From: DAOPYU01 sp942493245
GTDB lineage: Bacteria > Sumerlaeota > Sumerlaeia > UBA8349
Direction of reading: 5' to 3'
DNA: 64,000 bases
Assembly: GCA_942493245.1 (NCBI GenBank)
Contig: OW818685.1
Span: 2,232,001 to 2,296,000 of the forward strand
Positions 49,391 through 58,723 of the stretch are shown piece after piece. The notes beneath the pieces are model-generated. The model saw only the letters and a list, made by a program, of their open reading frames with translations. It was not told the DNA's origin and made no database searches. A program made the translations under genes and the position numbers. Every line of letters begins with the position of its first letter. The stretch's first letter is position 1.

Positions 49391-51142
49391 ATGTTGTTTT
49401 GTCTCTCACGCTCAGGATGCCGTATGTTGGCGTCGCAGAGTCTGGTGTTGTTGATCGCCGCCGCCACGTTCTGGTCCGGATCGGTTCAGGGCGACGTTGT
49501 GGTTTTCAAGGATGGGGAACGCCAGGAGGGGATCGTGACGCCCGCTCCCGGTGAGTCGGATTCGATCCTGTTCCAGCAGATTTCCGGGCAGGTCAAGATT
49601 TCGCGCAGCCGGATTGAATCGGTCATTGAAGAACCGGATGAAGTGGATTTCCGCAAGGTGGGGGATCTGTACTTTTCGGCCAAGCGGTTTGACAATGCGC
49701 TCGATTACTACAAGAAAGCGGCAGAAATCAAACCGAACGACAAGACACTCAATGAACGTATTCAGAACGTATTGTCCGAGATAGAATCTGTGGCTCAGGC
49801 AAAACGGACGCAGGAATTGGCTAAGTTGGACAAAACACAGGATGAGATTGACGCGAAGATCAAGGCGAAGAACTTCGAAGTCGCGGATCTGATGGCGAAG
49901 AAGGTGTCCGAAGCAAGCGCTTCCGACAAGCAGAAAGACCGCCTCACCGAACAAAAAAAGCGAATTCTGAAGGGGTGGGGCATGGAACGCCTCGACAAGA
50001 TGCAGGAGGATGAGGCCGCCAAGCGCTTCGAGCAGTATCTGGAGTTGGATCCGGGCGACAAGGAAGTGTACGACGCCCTGATCCGCATCTGGGGCAAACG
50101 GCCCGAAAAGGCCGAGCAGGTCATGGCCGCTTACGAGGTGGAACTGAAACTGAACCCCGATGACAACGAGACGCGCAAGAAACTGGCTCTGAAATACGAC
50201 GACCAGATTCGTTCCATGCGGCGCAATATCACCAAGGATTCCACACCGGAAGAAATCCGGGCCGTGGATGAAAAAACGATTCAGTTGCAGGTTAAGGCCC
50301 TTCGGGAACTCGAGATTCTCTACCAGAACGAAAAATACAAGACGCCTGCTGTTGAAACCGCCCTGGTGCAATCTCTCCAGGCTCTGTGGAACTGGGAAAA
50401 GGAAAACGGCACGTACGAGTCGAAAGTGGCTGCCTACAAACACCTCCAACAGTACGACCCCAAAGCATCGGACAGAGAACTTTACGTCCTCGAATACCGA
50501 GAGAAACTGGCCAAACTCGACCCCAAAAATATCGAAGGGCGGACCAGCCTGACCCTGACCCTGCTTCAGCAGGGAGTGGCTGACATGGCTCGGGTGGAAT
50601 TTGACGCCCTCAAGAAAGAATATCCCGATCACAAGTCCGTCAAGAAAGTCTGGAAGGCGTATGCCGCGGACGACGTGCGCAGGGTACAGAGTCTGTTTGC
50701 TCAGAACAAGTATGACGAAACAATCACGGACGCTCAGACTTGTATCCGGCGTTATCCGGAATTTCGGGATGTGGTTGACGAATGCCAGCGTATCACCAAC
50801 ATGGCCCAGGTGGAAAAGGCTAAAATCGTCAAGCAGGAGAAAGATATCGCGTTGAAGTACAAGGATCTGGGCGATCAGTATTTCACGCAGGCCGAGATGT
50901 ATCTGACGAACATGAGCAATCAGGAACTGGTACAGACCCGTATTCGGAGTGAATCAAACGAGGCGATTCGCTATTTCCGGATGGCCGTGGAACAGTACGA
51001 TCAGGCTTTGCTGCGTGCGGCAAGTCTGGACGAGGTTGAGCGCCAGTCCGTCACGGAACGACGCCAGACCGCTGTGAGTCGCTTGGCAAAACTGACCGAC
51101 ACGACTCCGCGCCAGATCTACAAACGCAAGAATCCCCGGTAA
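49391..51142 (+). CDS. Exported TPR-repeat protein
   Basis: Predicted periplasmic or surface protein of 583 residues with a signal peptide (LASQSLVLLIAAATFWSGSVQG). A short beta region follows (VVVFKDGERQEGIVTPAPGESDSILFQQISGQVKISRSRIESVIEE). Helical repeats come next, the clearest being VGDLYFSAKRFDNALDYYKKAAEIKPNDKTLNERI and KRFEQYLELDPGDKEVYDALIRIWGK; later helices are less regular. The start at 49391 is chosen for AAGGAG 10 bases upstream and because the signal peptide then begins the protein. TPR proteins are scaffolds for complexes; its place between two GT-C genes is noted, but a functional link is inference. Confidence 0.82.
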   Translation: MLFCLSRSGCRMLASQSLVLLIAAATFWSGSVQGDVVVFKDGERQEGIVTPAPGESDSILFQQISGQVKISRSRIESVIEEPDEVDFRKVGDLYFSAKRFDNALDYYKKAAEIKPNDKTLNERIQNVLSEIESVAQAKRTQELAKLDKTQDEIDAKIKAKNFEVADLMAKKVSEASASDKQKDRLTEQKKRILKGWGMERLDKMQEDEAAKRFEQYLELDPGDKEVYDALIRIWGKRPEKAEQVMAAYEVELKLNPDDNETRKKLALKYDDQIRSMRRNITKDSTPEEIRAVDEKTIQLQVKALRELEILYQNEKYKTPAVETALVQSLQALWNWEKENGTYESKVAAYKHLQQYDPKASDRELYVLEYREKLAKLDPKNIEGRTSLTLTLLQQGVADMARVEFDALKKEYPDHKSVKKVWKAYAADDVRRVQSLFAQNKYDETITDAQTCIRRYPEFRDVVDECQRITNMAQVEKAKIVKQEKDIALKYKDLGDQYFTQAEMYLTNMSNQELVQTRIRSESNEAIRYFRMAVEQYDQALLRAASLDEVERQSVTERRQTAVSRLAKLTDTTPRQIYKRKNPR

Positions 51143-51166
51143 GATCCATTCTCTAAAACATTCCCC

Positions 51167-51201
51167 AAGGCGCGAGATCCGGTATCCAGATCTCGCGCCT
51201 T
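51167..51201 (+). terminator. Intrinsic terminator after the TPR gene
   Basis: AAGGCGCGAGATC (51167-51179) pairs perfectly with GATCTCGCGCCTT (51189-51201) around a 9-base loop, and TCTCTTTA follows. A 13-base GC-rich stem plus a T-rich tail right before a convergent gene is a standard rho-independent terminator. Confidence 0.85.
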
Positions 51202-51206
51202 TCTCT

Positions 51207-52784
51207 TTATAAGCCGGAATCGGATTGATTCGAATCGAGAGGCGGAAGGGACGTTTCTGCATCCGGCTCCCGATCATCGGGTTTCCCATACACGATCAAA
51301 CCGGCCAGGGCCGTCAGGGCGAGAATGGCCAATGGCATCAGAGACCACCCCGCCTGTACTCCCAGCCACTCGCTGCACAGGTTATCTGCGACATAGCCTT
51401 CAAGAAACTTCGGGTAGGCATAGTTCAGGGCGGGACTCGGCAGGTTGTCGCTGATTTGGACTTCCAGTAGTTTTTCCTCTGGAACCATTGTTATCATCTG
51501 GGGATTTTGCGCAGTAATCATGAAACTCAGCGCCAGGGACAGAATCAACAGAATCCCGAAAACGCTCTCTCTCCATTTAACTTTACAGGAAAGAAAAAGC
51601 GCCAGTGGGATGACAAAAAAGGAAATAGCCGGACAAAGATTGCGGGCGCCGGCGGCCTGACCGCCCCACCACATGTAATAACCAGAAGCAAAGGCAAAGT
51701 ATCCCGCAATCACAAAGACGGCCAACCATAAATCGGGACGGAAAGGGGTCTCTGGGCGTCGCGAGCAGAGAGCGGTCAGTCCAGGCAAGGCGAGCAGGAG
51801 GAGGGGAGAGAAGAAAAAGAGGCCCCGATAGGGGTGAATGGTGATGTAATAAAGCACGGACAAACGGGGCCAGTGGATACCATTGAACCCCTGACTCATC
51901 TGCTCGCGGAAGAACGTGTCGAACTCGTACTTGTACGGGATGGCGAATTCTCCAAAAATGGACCAGGCGTATGCGTAAAACAGGCCAACCGGAATCAGAC
52001 CGCCCGCAATGTATCTCCAGAGAACAAATGGGGTGCGTCGGAAGGTCCAGAGCGCATAGACACTCAAGCCCAGGCCCGCCAGGCCGGATACAAATTCCAG
52101 AAACCAGGCGCACCCGACCAGCAGGCCGATCCAGAACAGACGCCATTTTGGGGGAGGGAGGGGGGCATTGGAAGAAACGGGGGATATGTTGTTTCCCAGG
52201 GATTTCAGCCGGAGATTCAGCAGGAGATAGTAAGCCGCCGTCAGGCAACAGGCGGAGGGCAGGTAGGGGTAGAACAGAGTGGCGTAGCTTCCGAGCATGG
52301 TGCCCCAGAGCAGACCGATCGAGAGGAAAGCGGCCAGGCGCGAGGACACTCCGAGCCTGCGGGCAATGGCCCAGAGCAGAACCCCCAAAAGAGCGGCGGG
52401 CAGGCTGACAGTCAACACGCGCAAGAGGTAGCAGGTCCAATAAACCCACCGTCCATGGGGTAAGTTGGACCCGATCCCGCAATTCATTTTCGCATGCCAG
52501 AGCAGGGCGTAAAAGGGGGTGGCGGCGAACGACAGAGCAGGACTCTTATCACAGTAGAAATGACCGTTGAAGAAAGCCTTGTCATTTGTCCACAGGTAAG
52601 GCATGGCACGCGAGTCGTGATAGGAATCTATCGACAATGAGCCTTCCTCGACTATTGCGTAGGTCAGTGCCAGCCTTGTATTTACGTTCCATCCGCTGAT
52701 GTAGTGGTTGAAGTACGCGAAACTCGCGAATAGGAAGAAAAATAGGATGAGGGGGACGGCTTGCGTCCGGTTCCAGGATTTCAT
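51207..52784 (-). CDS. Polytopic GT-C-like membrane glycosyltransferase, B
   Basis: Integral membrane protein of 525 residues with about twelve hydrophobic segments. N-terminal loop SGWNVNTRLALTYAIVEEGSLSIDSYHDSRA precedes YLWTNDKAFFNGHFYCDKSPALSF, which resembles the acidic catalytic loop of GT-C enzymes. Shared motifs with the gene at 47760 are HPYRGLFFFSPLLLLALPG and GYYMWWGGQAAGARNLCPAISFF. A C-terminal segment ends in an acidic tail (KPDDREPDAETSLPP). GGAGA precedes the ATG. Convergent with the TPR gene, monocistronic. The substrate is unknown; polyprenyl-phosphate mannosyltransferase-like activity is a reasonable guess. Confidence 0.72.
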   Translation of the reverse strand: MKSWNRTQAVPLILFFFLFASFAYFNHYISGWNVNTRLALTYAIVEEGSLSIDSYHDSRAMPYLWTNDKAFFNGHFYCDKSPALSFAATPFYALLWHAKMNCGIGSNLPHGRWVYWTCYLLRVLTVSLPAALLGVLLWAIARRLGVSSRLAAFLSIGLLWGTMLGSYATLFYPYLPSACCLTAAYYLLLNLRLKSLGNNISPVSSNAPLPPPKWRLFWIGLLVGCAWFLEFVSGLAGLGLSVYALWTFRRTPFVLWRYIAGGLIPVGLFYAYAWSIFGEFAIPYKYEFDTFFREQMSQGFNGIHWPRLSVLYYITIHPYRGLFFFSPLLLLALPGLTALCSRRPETPFRPDLWLAVFVIAGYFAFASGYYMWWGGQAAGARNLCPAISFFVIPLALFLSCKVKWRESVFGILLILSLALSFMITAQNPQMITMVPEEKLLEVQISDNLPSPALNYAYPKFLEGYVADNLCSEWLGVQAGWSLMPLAILALTALAGLIVYGKPDDREPDAETSLPPLDSNQSDSGL

Positions 52785-53067
52785 CGCGGGGTCTCCGTTT
52801 TTTTTGGGGGGGGCTTAATTCTATTGGGTTCTTTCAGATACCCACCCCGTCCTGTTTACGTTAGGAGCGAACCGGCTTCCGTGCAAGCGTTTTCCTGACG
52901 GGTTATATCGGATAAGCGATGAAATGGCACGAACCGCATGCTTCCTTGACATCAAGCCGCATTCAGATGTGGCAGGATGACGGGAAAACAGGTAAGTTAA
53001 AGGCCATATGGGGGCGTTCCCGCAACGCATCTCGATCGTCACTGGAGGGAAAAGGAGTCAAAAGAAC

Positions 53068-54033
53068 ATGCGAGTGGTTTTTATGGGGACGCCGGCGTTT
53101 GCGCTTCCGACCTTGGAGCGCGTGATCGAAGCGGGCCACGAGGTGGTGTTTGTGGTGACGCAGCCCGACAAGCAGTCGGGGCGGGGGCGAAAGGTGCAAC
53201 TCCCACCCGTTAAAGAAATGGCTTTGTTGCGTGGCCTGGAGGTTTGCCAACCGGAAAAACTGCGGGGGGATGTGGCATTTCTGGAAAAATTTCGCGCCGC
53301 CAAGCCGGATGTCGCCGTGGTGGTCGCGTATGGCAAGATTCTGCCTCCGGACGTTCTGGCGGTGCCCCGTTATGGGTGCTTGAATGTTCATGCGTCCCTC
53401 TTGCCCCGTTACCGGGGCGCAGCGCCCATCAACTGGGCCATTGCCAGTGGCGATGCGGAAACCGGTGTGACGATCATGCGGATGGATGCGGGAATGGATA
53501 CGGGGAATATCGTGACACAAAGCCGGGTTCCGATCCTGGAAGACGATGACGCGCGATCCGTGGCGGGCATTTTGAGTGTAGAAGGCGCCGCCTGTCTCGT
53601 GGAGGTCCTGGATCAGATTGAACGGCAGGGGGAAGTGACCGGAACTCCTCAGGATGAAAGCCTGGTCTCGTACGCGCCGTTGCTCAAGAAGGAAGATGGC
53701 CTGTTGGACTGGTCCCGCACGACCGAGCAGATCATCTGTCAGATCCGGGGCATGGCGCCCTGGCCAAGCGCTCACATTCCCACAAAGCGCGGGTTGTTGA
53801 AAATTCTGCGCGCCGAACCGCTCTGGCCTTCCGCACATGAAGAGATCACGATTTCGGAAAAAGCGGTGCCGGGTATGGTGGTTCTGGCTATGAAAACACA
53901 TGGTTTTGTGGTGCGAACGGGCGATGGGATGCTGCTGGTGCAGGAGGCCCAACTCGAGGGAAAACGGCCGATGACCGGGGTGGATTTTATCAACGGCAAT
54001 CTGGTGCGTGTCGGCGAAGTCTTGCGCGTTTGA
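53068..54033 (+). CDS. fmt: Methionyl-tRNA formyltransferase
   Basis: Cytosolic enzyme of 321 residues that formylates initiator Met-tRNA using 10-formyl-tetrahydrofolate. It begins MRVVFMGTPAFALPTLERV. The catalytic Asn/His/Asp region reads NVHASLLPRYRGAAPINWAI and GVTIMRMDAGMDTGNIV, both family landmarks. A C-terminal OB-like tail (GDGMLLVQEAQLEGKRPM) is present. The start at 53068 has AAAGGAG upstream. The upstream in-frame extension to 53008 is not used. The usual partner def (deformylase) is not adjacent. Confidence 0.97.
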   Translation: MRVVFMGTPAFALPTLERVIEAGHEVVFVVTQPDKQSGRGRKVQLPPVKEMALLRGLEVCQPEKLRGDVAFLEKFRAAKPDVAVVVAYGKILPPDVLAVPRYGCLNVHASLLPRYRGAAPINWAIASGDAETGVTIMRMDAGMDTGNIVTQSRVPILEDDDARSVAGILSVEGAACLVEVLDQIERQGEVTGTPQDESLVSYAPLLKKEDGLLDWSRTTEQIICQIRGMAPWPSAHIPTKRGLLKILRAEPLWPSAHEEITISEKAVPGMVVLAMKTHGFVVRTGDGMLLVQEAQLEGKRPMTGVDFINGNLVRVGEVLRV

Positions 54034-54066
54034 GTTTTTCTTGTGGCGCGGTCGTAGTCGCCGGTT

Positions 54067-54924
54067 TCACAGGTTGCTTTCCAGCGCCGCCACCTCGTCT
54101 TCGATATCAATTTCGGTCATGGCAATAAAGACCGGGTCAACATCCAGCCGTTTGGCGCTGGGCAGGCTGACGATGGTGAGGGAGGGATCGCTCTTGAGAG
54201 CAATTCCGATCTTGCAGAGGATGGAATTAACCACTTGTAACGTGTTGAACAGGATATTCTCCGAATCTTCGTAGTCGTCCGGAGTGTGGTGCGTCGCCAC
54301 AATGCGGCAGAAATTCTCATCAAATTCAAGTTTTGTCAAAATTTCACCGCTGGCGCGCGCATGCAGAGAATCTATGATTTCGTGCAGAAGTTCGGCGTTA
54401 TTCTCAAAGCATCCCCCCATGTCCTCGTTGATATTTTCGATGGTATTGAGAATAAAAACGGTTCCGATGTCATGAAGCAAGCCCAGCAGGTAGGCGTCGT
54501 CGGCCAGTTGGGGGCGCTTGATCTGTTCAACCAGGCGTTTGCAGAAAATGGCGCAGGCCAGCGAATGTTTCCACCACATCTGGAAGATCTGGTAGAGGAG
54601 GGGATTCTTCCCTTTGAATATGTCCTTGAGCGCCTGCGTCATCATGAAATTTTTGACATTTTTCAGTCCCAGACGCGCGATGGCGCGCTCGACGGTATGA
54701 ACTTTCGAGACGCCGGAGAAAGCGGCCGAGTTGGCCAGATTGAGGATTTTTACGACGATCGCCGGTTCTTTTTCGATCACGGCGGCAATCTGGTTGTTCG
54801 AAACGCCTTCCCGGTCGAAGAGTTGGTGGACTTGGGTCGCCATCTTCTCCAAAACAGGCAAATGGATGTCACCTTGCTCAATCTGCTCTTCTATGGCGCT
54901 GATAATGGACTTTCCGGTATCCAT
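54067..54924 (-). CDS. HDOD-domain protein
   Basis: Cytosolic protein of 285 residues made almost entirely of an HDOD domain. It opens IEEQIEQGDIHLPVLEKMATQVHQLFDREG, then AAVIEKEPAIVVKILNLANSAAFSG, ERAIARLGLKNVKNFMMTQALKDIF and the HD-like DAYLLGLLHDIGTVFILNTIEN. A later TPDDYEDSENILFNTLQVVNSIL segment follows. HDOD proteins are signalling scaffolds often tied to pili, chemotaxis or c-di-GMP pathways. It starts 8 bases after the stop of the PilB-like gene, so the two form an operon and may regulate the same machine. Confidence 0.9.
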   Translation of the reverse strand: MDTGKSIISAIEEQIEQGDIHLPVLEKMATQVHQLFDREGVSNNQIAAVIEKEPAIVVKILNLANSAAFSGVSKVHTVERAIARLGLKNVKNFMMTQALKDIFKGKNPLLYQIFQMWWKHSLACAIFCKRLVEQIKRPQLADDAYLLGLLHDIGTVFILNTIENINEDMGGCFENNAELLHEIIDSLHARASGEILTKLEFDENFCRIVATHHTPDDYEDSENILFNTLQVVNSILCKIGIALKSDPSLTIVSLPSAKRLDVDPVFIAMTEIDIEDEVAALESNL

Positions 54925-54932
54925 CTTTAGGG

Positions 54933-56813
54933 TTACTCCGTCAGGGATTGAATGACTTCAATCGAGCGCGGCTTGGCTGTATAGGGCACTTGCCGACGCA
55001 CTTCTTCAATGGTGGTGACACCTTTGAGCACCTTCAACAGGGCATCCTCGAGCAGTGTCGCCAGTCCGGTTTCCGCTATGGTCACCGCCCGAATCTGGTA
55101 GGAAGTCGCCTTCTCGAGAACCGCATTGCGCACCTGCTCGTTCATCACCAGCAATTCATAGATTCCGATCCGGCCTTTGTAACCGGTGTAGTGGCAATGT
55201 TCGCATCCGCTGCCACGGTAGAACTCGTGGTGTCGGACTTCTTCCACGTTAAACCCCACGCGTGAGAGGTCGAGCGGGTTGGGTTTGTAACTTTCCTTAC
55301 AGAAGGGACAAATACGCCTCAGAAGCCGCTGGGCCAAGATGGAAAGAACGGTCGAGGAAATCAGGAAGGTCTCGATATCCATGTCTATCAATCGGATAAT
55401 CCCGCCGATGGAATCCTCGGTGTGAAAGGTAGAGAAGACCTTGTGTCCCGTCAGTGCGGCGGTGATGGCCACTTCCGCCGACATCCGGTCGCGGATTTCC
55501 CCCAGCACGATGATGTCGGGATCCTGGCGCACGATGGCCCGCAGGGTGTCTTCGTAGGTTCGTCCGATCTGTTCATTGATGGAACATTGGATGATGCCGT
55601 CTATGACATATTCCACCGGATCTTCGGCGGTGATGATCTTGACGGAAATTTCGTTGCAGTGGGCAATGGAACTGTAAAGGCTGGTGGTTTTTCCGGAACC
55701 GGTGGGGCCGGTCATGATGACCACACCGGTACTGGGCTCCAGAACTTCCTGGATGTACTTTGAGAGCATCCTGGGCGCCATGCCCAGTTCGCTGAGGCTT
55801 TTCAGGCCGGTTTTCTGGCTGAGAATACGCAGCACGATGTTCTCGCCAAAAAGCGTAACATAGGTGGACATCCGGATATCGTACCGGTCGTTGAAATAAA
55901 CGTAATCTATCTTGGCGTCCTGATGGTGACGCTTGTCGGCAATATCGGCTCCCCCCATGATCTTGATGCGGCTCAGGAGATGCTCCTGAATCCCCTTGGG
56001 AAGTTCCGTTTTGGGTATCAGGACCCCGTCTTTCCGATATCGGACGCGAATCTTGCGCGCCATCGGCTCGATATGAATATCGCTGACATCGGTATCAATG
56101 GCGGACTGAATGATGTAATCCACAATGCCGATAATGTCGCTTGAGTCCGTTTCTGCTCGCGCGGAAGATTCTGTCTGGGAATCGCCTCCATCGAGACCAT
56201 CGAGCGACTTGATCAGATCGGTTTGAGTCGTGATGGCTGGAAGGATGCTGGGGCCGTATAACTGGCTGGCGGCGGCGAGACTGTTCTGGTCCAACGGATC
56301 GGAAAAAATGACAACCACGCCATCGGTGGAACGCGAGAAGGGGAGCATGTTGTGCATCCGAAGGAACTTGACCGAGGTCTGTTTCAGCAGGGTTTTGTCC
56401 AGGATGCGCAAATCGGGTTCAATGATGGGGCAATCGAGGCGTTCGGCCAGGGCGCGGCACAGGTTGGTTTCGCTCAAGACTCCGCTCTCGACCAGAACCG
56501 TGCCAAGCCGCTTTTTGTCCTGTTGCTGGCGTTTCAGCGCCATTTCCAGTTGGACTTCGGTGATAAAGTGCATTTCGATGAGGAAATCGCCCAGACGCAG
56601 ATCGCGTTTGTACTTTTTCATCGTGTCGCGGATCTGGCTCTCAGCGGTATAGCCGAGCCGGACCAGAACTTCTGTCAGCCGCGATTTGACTTCCAGACGG
56701 GCGTGAACCCTCCGCGCGCGCTCCAGTTCTTCCCGCGTAACCACGCCTTCCCGAAGCAACAGTTCCCCAATGTCTGGGGGAGAGGAGGTGTTGAGATCTG
56801 TGGGCGTATCCAT
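54933..56813 (-). CDS. GspE/PilB-family secretion or pilus ATPase (second copy)
   Basis: A 626-residue ATPase of the type II secretion/type IV pilus superfamily, distinct from gspE. It has two N-terminal GspE_N modules (GELLLREGVVTREELERA, LGDFLIEMHFITEVQLEMAL and LGTVLVESGVLSETNLCRAL). The catalytic domain holds ISDIHIEPMA-like SDIHIEPMARKIRV, Walker A MTGPTGSGKTTSLYSS, Asp box ITAEDPVEY, Walker B IIVLGEIRD and His box STFHTEDS. Zinc tetracysteine motifs CPFC and CEHC are in the C-terminal region. GGGAG precedes the start. It may drive a type IV pilus or a second secretion system; no pilT, pilC or pilin gene is nearby. Confidence 0.88.
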   Translation of the reverse strand: MDTPTDLNTSSPPDIGELLLREGVVTREELERARRVHARLEVKSRLTEVLVRLGYTAESQIRDTMKKYKRDLRLGDFLIEMHFITEVQLEMALKRQQQDKKRLGTVLVESGVLSETNLCRALAERLDCPIIEPDLRILDKTLLKQTSVKFLRMHNMLPFSRSTDGVVVIFSDPLDQNSLAAASQLYGPSILPAITTQTDLIKSLDGLDGGDSQTESSARAETDSSDIIGIVDYIIQSAIDTDVSDIHIEPMARKIRVRYRKDGVLIPKTELPKGIQEHLLSRIKIMGGADIADKRHHQDAKIDYVYFNDRYDIRMSTYVTLFGENIVLRILSQKTGLKSLSELGMAPRMLSKYIQEVLEPSTGVVIMTGPTGSGKTTSLYSSIAHCNEISVKIITAEDPVEYVIDGIIQCSINEQIGRTYEDTLRAIVRQDPDIIVLGEIRDRMSAEVAITAALTGHKVFSTFHTEDSIGGIIRLIDMDIETFLISSTVLSILAQRLLRRICPFCKESYKPNPLDLSRVGFNVEEVRHHEFYRGSGCEHCHYTGYKGRIGIYELLVMNEQVRNAVLEKATSYQIRAVTIAETGLATLLEDALLKVLKGVTTIEEVRRQVPYTAKPRSIEVIQSLTE

Positions 56814-57007
56814 CGAGACTCTCCCGGAAAGTATGCCATTGTCATGTCGAATATGTCTGCTGTTCGGAACGAGACGCTTTGATGTGCTTCCTGTTGACCA
56901 TCGAAATTGTATATGACACCGGAAGAACTTCTCAACTCTATTTACAGGAGAATTGCAAATTCATGGATTTGTCGTTTCCGGAGCGGCTCGTGTTTACCCT
57001 TGAATGC

Positions 57008-58018
57008 TTACGGATTTTTTGTGGGAGAAAGGGAAGAATAAAGATGACAGGCGACGAAATGGCCGCGGTGGATTTCCTGAAATTTCGGGGGAATCCGGTC
57101 GCACCCTGGCATCCGCTGGGGACAACGGGGGTGGAAGGGACAACCGGAAGGAGGGGCGATGGGGTTGGGGAGATCGTCCGTCAGGAGCATCCGTTGGACG
57201 CGTTTCGTTGGATCAGGCAGGGGCGCCGCTTCCATCAGGGCGGCCGTATAGGGGTGAAGAGGCGTCCTGAAAAGCGTGTCCGTGGGAGCGCTTTCCACGA
57301 TCCGGCCCAGATACATCACCATGACGCGGTGGCTGATGTGTCCCACCACGGAAAGTGCGTGGGAGATAAAAAGGAAAGCAAGGCCGTGTTTTTGTTGCAA
57401 GTCAACCAGAAGGTTGAGGATTTGCGCCTGGATCGAAACATCGAGCGCCGAGACGGGTTCGTCGGCGATAATAACTTCGGGAGCGACAGCCAATGCGCGC
57501 GCGATACCGATGCGCTGGCGTTGTCCCCCGCTGAATTCGTGGGGAAAACGTGGCCGGGCATCGGCGGGGAGTCCTACTTGCGCGAACAGTTCCTCTATGC
57601 GTTCTTGCCGTTCGGCGCGTTTGACGAGTTGGTGAGTGGTGAGCGCTTCGGAGACAATCGCTTCGGCGGTCATGCGGGGGTTCAGAGAAGAGTCGGGGTC
57701 TTGAAACACCATCTGAATCCGGCGCCGGTAGGGCAGCCACTGGCGGCTTCGCAATTCCAGAAGGTTGGGCGAATCGCCCAGGCGCACGTCACCGGAAGAA
57801 GCCTTTTCGAGTCCGAGAATCAGACGCCCGGTCGTCGTTTTCCCGCAGCCGCTTTCACCCACGAGTCCCAGGGTTTCCCCCGGCAGCAAATCGAAGGATA
57901 CACCGTCCACAGCCAGCATTCGTCGTCCGCCCGCACCCGTCTGAAGCCAGTTTCCTTTCACAGGAAACCATTTAGAGAGATTCCGGACTTGAAGAAGCGG
58001 CGAGACGGTTTCAGCCAT
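57008..58018 (-). CDS. Oligopeptide/dipeptide ABC transporter ATPase (OppF/DppF-like)
   Basis: Cytoplasmic ATPase of 336 residues. It shows Walker A GESGCGKTTTGRLI, an OppF-typical leader (FSVKGNWLQ-like FPVKGNWLQTGAGGRRMLAVDGVSF), Q-loop IQMVFQDPDSSLNPRMT, signature HEFSGGQRQRIGIARAL, Walker B VIIADEPVSALDVSIQAQ and switch FISHALSVVGHISHRVMVMYLG. A C-terminal oligopeptide-type extension with the cysteine cluster GCPFHPRCPQRMPGC binds an iron-sulfur cluster in relatives. No opp permease or binding-protein gene is adjacent, so this is a solitary subunit here, 79 bases after grpE. Confidence 0.93.
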   Translation of the reverse strand: MAETVSPLLQVRNLSKWFPVKGNWLQTGAGGRRMLAVDGVSFDLLPGETLGLVGESGCGKTTTGRLILGLEKASSGDVRLGDSPNLLELRSRQWLPYRRRIQMVFQDPDSSLNPRMTAEAIVSEALTTHQLVKRAERQERIEELFAQVGLPADARPRFPHEFSGGQRQRIGIARALAVAPEVIIADEPVSALDVSIQAQILNLLVDLQQKHGLAFLFISHALSVVGHISHRVMVMYLGRIVESAPTDTLFRTPLHPYTAALMEAAPLPDPTKRVQRMLLTDDLPNPIAPPSGCPFHPRCPQRMPGCDRIPPKFQEIHRGHFVACHLYSSLSPTKNP

Positions 58019-58096
58019 GATTTGAGGAATCCCTGGGTCTGCTCCGAGAATGGTACCTCATCATGGCTAAGAAAGGGTTCTTGCCCCAAAGCCCCT

Positions 58097-58723
58097 TTAC
58101 TTCGTGTCTTCCGAAACCGATTGGGCGATGCGAACACGGGCGGGTCGGACCAGTTGACCGTTCAGGACGTACCCACTCTGCAAAACCATCGAGACCGTAT
58201 TCGAGGGATACTCATCGGTTGAATCCATGCCGAGCGCTTCGTGGTATTGCGGATCAAAAGGTTGACCGAGTGGAGTGATGGTTTCTACCCCCTGTCCGCT
58301 CAAGGCACTGTGGAGAAGTTGATTGATGGCCTGAACGCCTTGTGCGAATGTTTCGGTATCATGGCCCATCTGAAGGGCGGCCAGGGCCTGTTCGAAAGCA
58401 TCGAGAGAGGGTAGAAGGGCTTCTATGATCTGCCGGGCGGCGAATTTTTTGGTGTCTTCCTTATCTCGTGCCGTCCGTTTACGCAGGGAGTCCATGTCGG
58501 CCAGCGTTCGCGCCACCTGGGTTTTGGCTTTTTCATTTTCGGCCCGCATCGTCTGGAGGATTTCACCTGCGGCGGCCAGTTGTCCGAGCGTTTCTTCGAG
58601 GAACCGGGTTTGGGTCATCAACCGCTCGGAACGCTGTTCGCGTTCGGGGTGGAGGCGCTGGCGCCGATGTCTGTAATACTTTCGGTTGGCCGTTTTCTGA
58701 ACGTGTGTCTTGCTTTCCGGCAT
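58097..58723 (-). CDS. grpE: GrpE nucleotide-exchange factor
   Basis: Co-chaperone that releases ADP from DnaK, 208 residues. A coiled-coil N-terminal part (residues about 40-100: RAENEKAKTQVARTLADMDSLRKRTARDKED) leads into the beta domain, with LLPSLDAFEQAL and the family signature GVETITPLGQPFDPQYHEALGM...YVLNGQLVRPARVRIAQ. The first 40 residues are unusually basic (KYYRHRRQRLHPEREQ) rather than acidic as in most GrpE. The start at 58723 was chosen over 58816; AGGAGG lies upstream. dnaK and dnaJ are not in the window. Heat-shock-type regulation cannot be read here. Confidence 0.92.
   Translation of the reverse strand: MPESKTHVQKTANRKYYRHRRQRLHPEREQRSERLMTQTRFLEETLGQLAAAGEILQTMRAENEKAKTQVARTLADMDSLRKRTARDKEDTKKFAARQIIEALLPSLDAFEQALAALQMGHDTETFAQGVQAINQLLHSALSGQGVETITPLGQPFDPQYHEALGMDSTDEYPSNTVSMVLQSGYVLNGQLVRPARVRIAQSVSEDTK

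Noticed and set aside
56879..58222. Open frame of 447 codons on the plus strand
   Set aside because: It lies antisense to the oppF-like gene, whose Walker, signature and switch motifs are unmistakable; its composition is the mirror of a GC-rich gene.
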